A DNA stretch of 64,000 bases, from the NCBI RefSeq assembly GCF_000568815.1, contig NZ_CP007201.1:124001-188000 (forward strand). The letters are read 5' to 3'. How positions within the stretch are numbered: the stretch's first letter is position 1; each line of letters starts with the position of its first letter. The stretch comes from Sulfurospirillum multivorans DSM 12446. Lineage in GTDB: Bacteria > Campylobacterota > Campylobacteria > Campylobacterales > Sulfurospirillaceae. Below the pieces are notes generated by a model. That model searched no databases. It worked only from the letters and a program-made list of their open reading frames with translations, and was not told the DNA's origin. The translations under genes and the position numbers were made by a program. Of this stretch, positions 63,687-64,000 are shown one piece after another.

Positions 63687-64000
63687 ATGACCCCTTTGTC
63701 GCATATGGATTTTGCCCATCCCTATTTTGGAGCTTTTTTCCTCCTTGTTTTTGGCGCCGTTGTCTTTTATGGCATTACCGTCTTAGCACGTCTTGTTAGC
63801 CGTAAAATGGCGCGACTCGATACGGAAAAACTTAAACTCAGCATTTACGAATGCGGTCCTGAAGTGACCAAACAGCCCAATAAAATTTCGGCACATTTTT
63901 ACCTTTTTGCGCTTTTGTTTATTTTATTTGATGTGGAGATTATCTTTATGTTTCCGTGGGCGGTGGATTTTAAAGTTTTAGGCATGTTTGGGTTTGTTGA
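63687..64000 (+). CDS. nuoA: NADH-quinone oxidoreductase subunit A (5' part)
   Basis: The frame begins at ATG ATG ATG (63681, 63684 or 63687); 63687 is best spaced behind GAAGGA. It encodes SHMDFAHPYFGAFFLLVFGAVVFYG (first helix), the conserved YECGPE near residue 54, and FDVEIIFMFPWAV near residue 85, which identify NuoA of complex I. The window ends before the stop. Membrane subunit at the quinone site. Confidence 0.92.
   Translation, partial: MTPLSHMDFAHPYFGAFFLLVFGAVVFYGITVLARLVSRKMARLDTEKLKLSIYECGPEVTKQPNKISAHFYLFALLFILFDVEIIFMFPWAVDFKVLGMFGFV

Overview
The window looks like a chromosomal segment of a Campylobacterota (formerly Epsilonproteobacteria) bacterium, most like Sulfurospirillum. 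The gene order rpsU / ccoG / UPF0323 lipoprotein / glutathionylspermidine-synthase-like / yajQ is the one known from Campylobacter jejuni. Lineage-typical small proteins (a DUF1104-like protein, c553-type cytochromes, iam/Mla-like lipid transport genes) and a TGS-less ThrRS point the same way. No plasmid, complete prophage, IS element, CRISPR array or rRNA operon was seen.

Layout. 1-9.4 kb: envelope and housekeeping genes (elyC-like, purM, coaE, dapF, a secreted glucosaminidase, prfA, rpsT, a K+ channel with two RCK domains, glmM, lspA). 9.5-12.8 kb: tRNA-Val, thrS, infC, rpmI and rplT, closed by a clear terminator. 12.9-15.4 kb: a degenerate serine-recombinase-like regulator overlapping ccoG, an elaborate palindromic operator, and rpsU. 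15.5-21.7 kb: a DNA-binding coiled-coil protein, UPF0323 lipoprotein, ATP-grasp enzyme, yajQ, dgkA and malate synthase G. 21.8-31 kb (all minus strand): a cytochrome-bd-like oxidase pair whose subunit I carries a C-terminal heme-c domain, a c553-type cytochrome, and a tightly overlapping operon joining Mla-type lipid transport genes to a two-component system and a monoheme protein. 31-42 kb: msrA, marC, a frameshifted chemotaxis receptor, an MFS transporter, a frameshifted HD-GYP protein, a methyltransferase, and an SBP-kinase-regulator sensory operon. 41.6-50.3 kb: cyclophilin, glnB-amt, a Bro-N protein, an aldo/keto reductase, pyrC, a second two-component pair and a PilZ protein. 50.3-58 kb: an amino-acid ABC transporter, a cytochrome c, a DMT exporter and a znuABC/zur region with visible Fur-type operators. 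58-64 kb: nfo, a FadL-type porin with an acyl-CoA ligase, an AAA ATPase, and the start of nuoA.

The most striking feature is not a gene. The palindrome TTACATGTAA occurs 32 times exactly by eye, plus several one-base variants. Half the copies are inside genes, where they read as Leu-His-Val or Thr-Cys-Lys, and half are between genes. That is far above chance and looks like a highly iterated palindrome or a genome-wide signal. A second finding is a structured element of about 130 nt present as two diverged copies, each just upstream of a start codon (yajQ and the glnQ-like gene) in the same orientation, with paired bases conserved by compensatory changes. A third is the nested palindrome upstream of the recombinase-like regulator/ccoG operon.

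Limits: everything was read by eye without alignment or database searches. Gene names rest on recognised family motifs. Starts were chosen from ribosome-binding sites, overlaps and family length.
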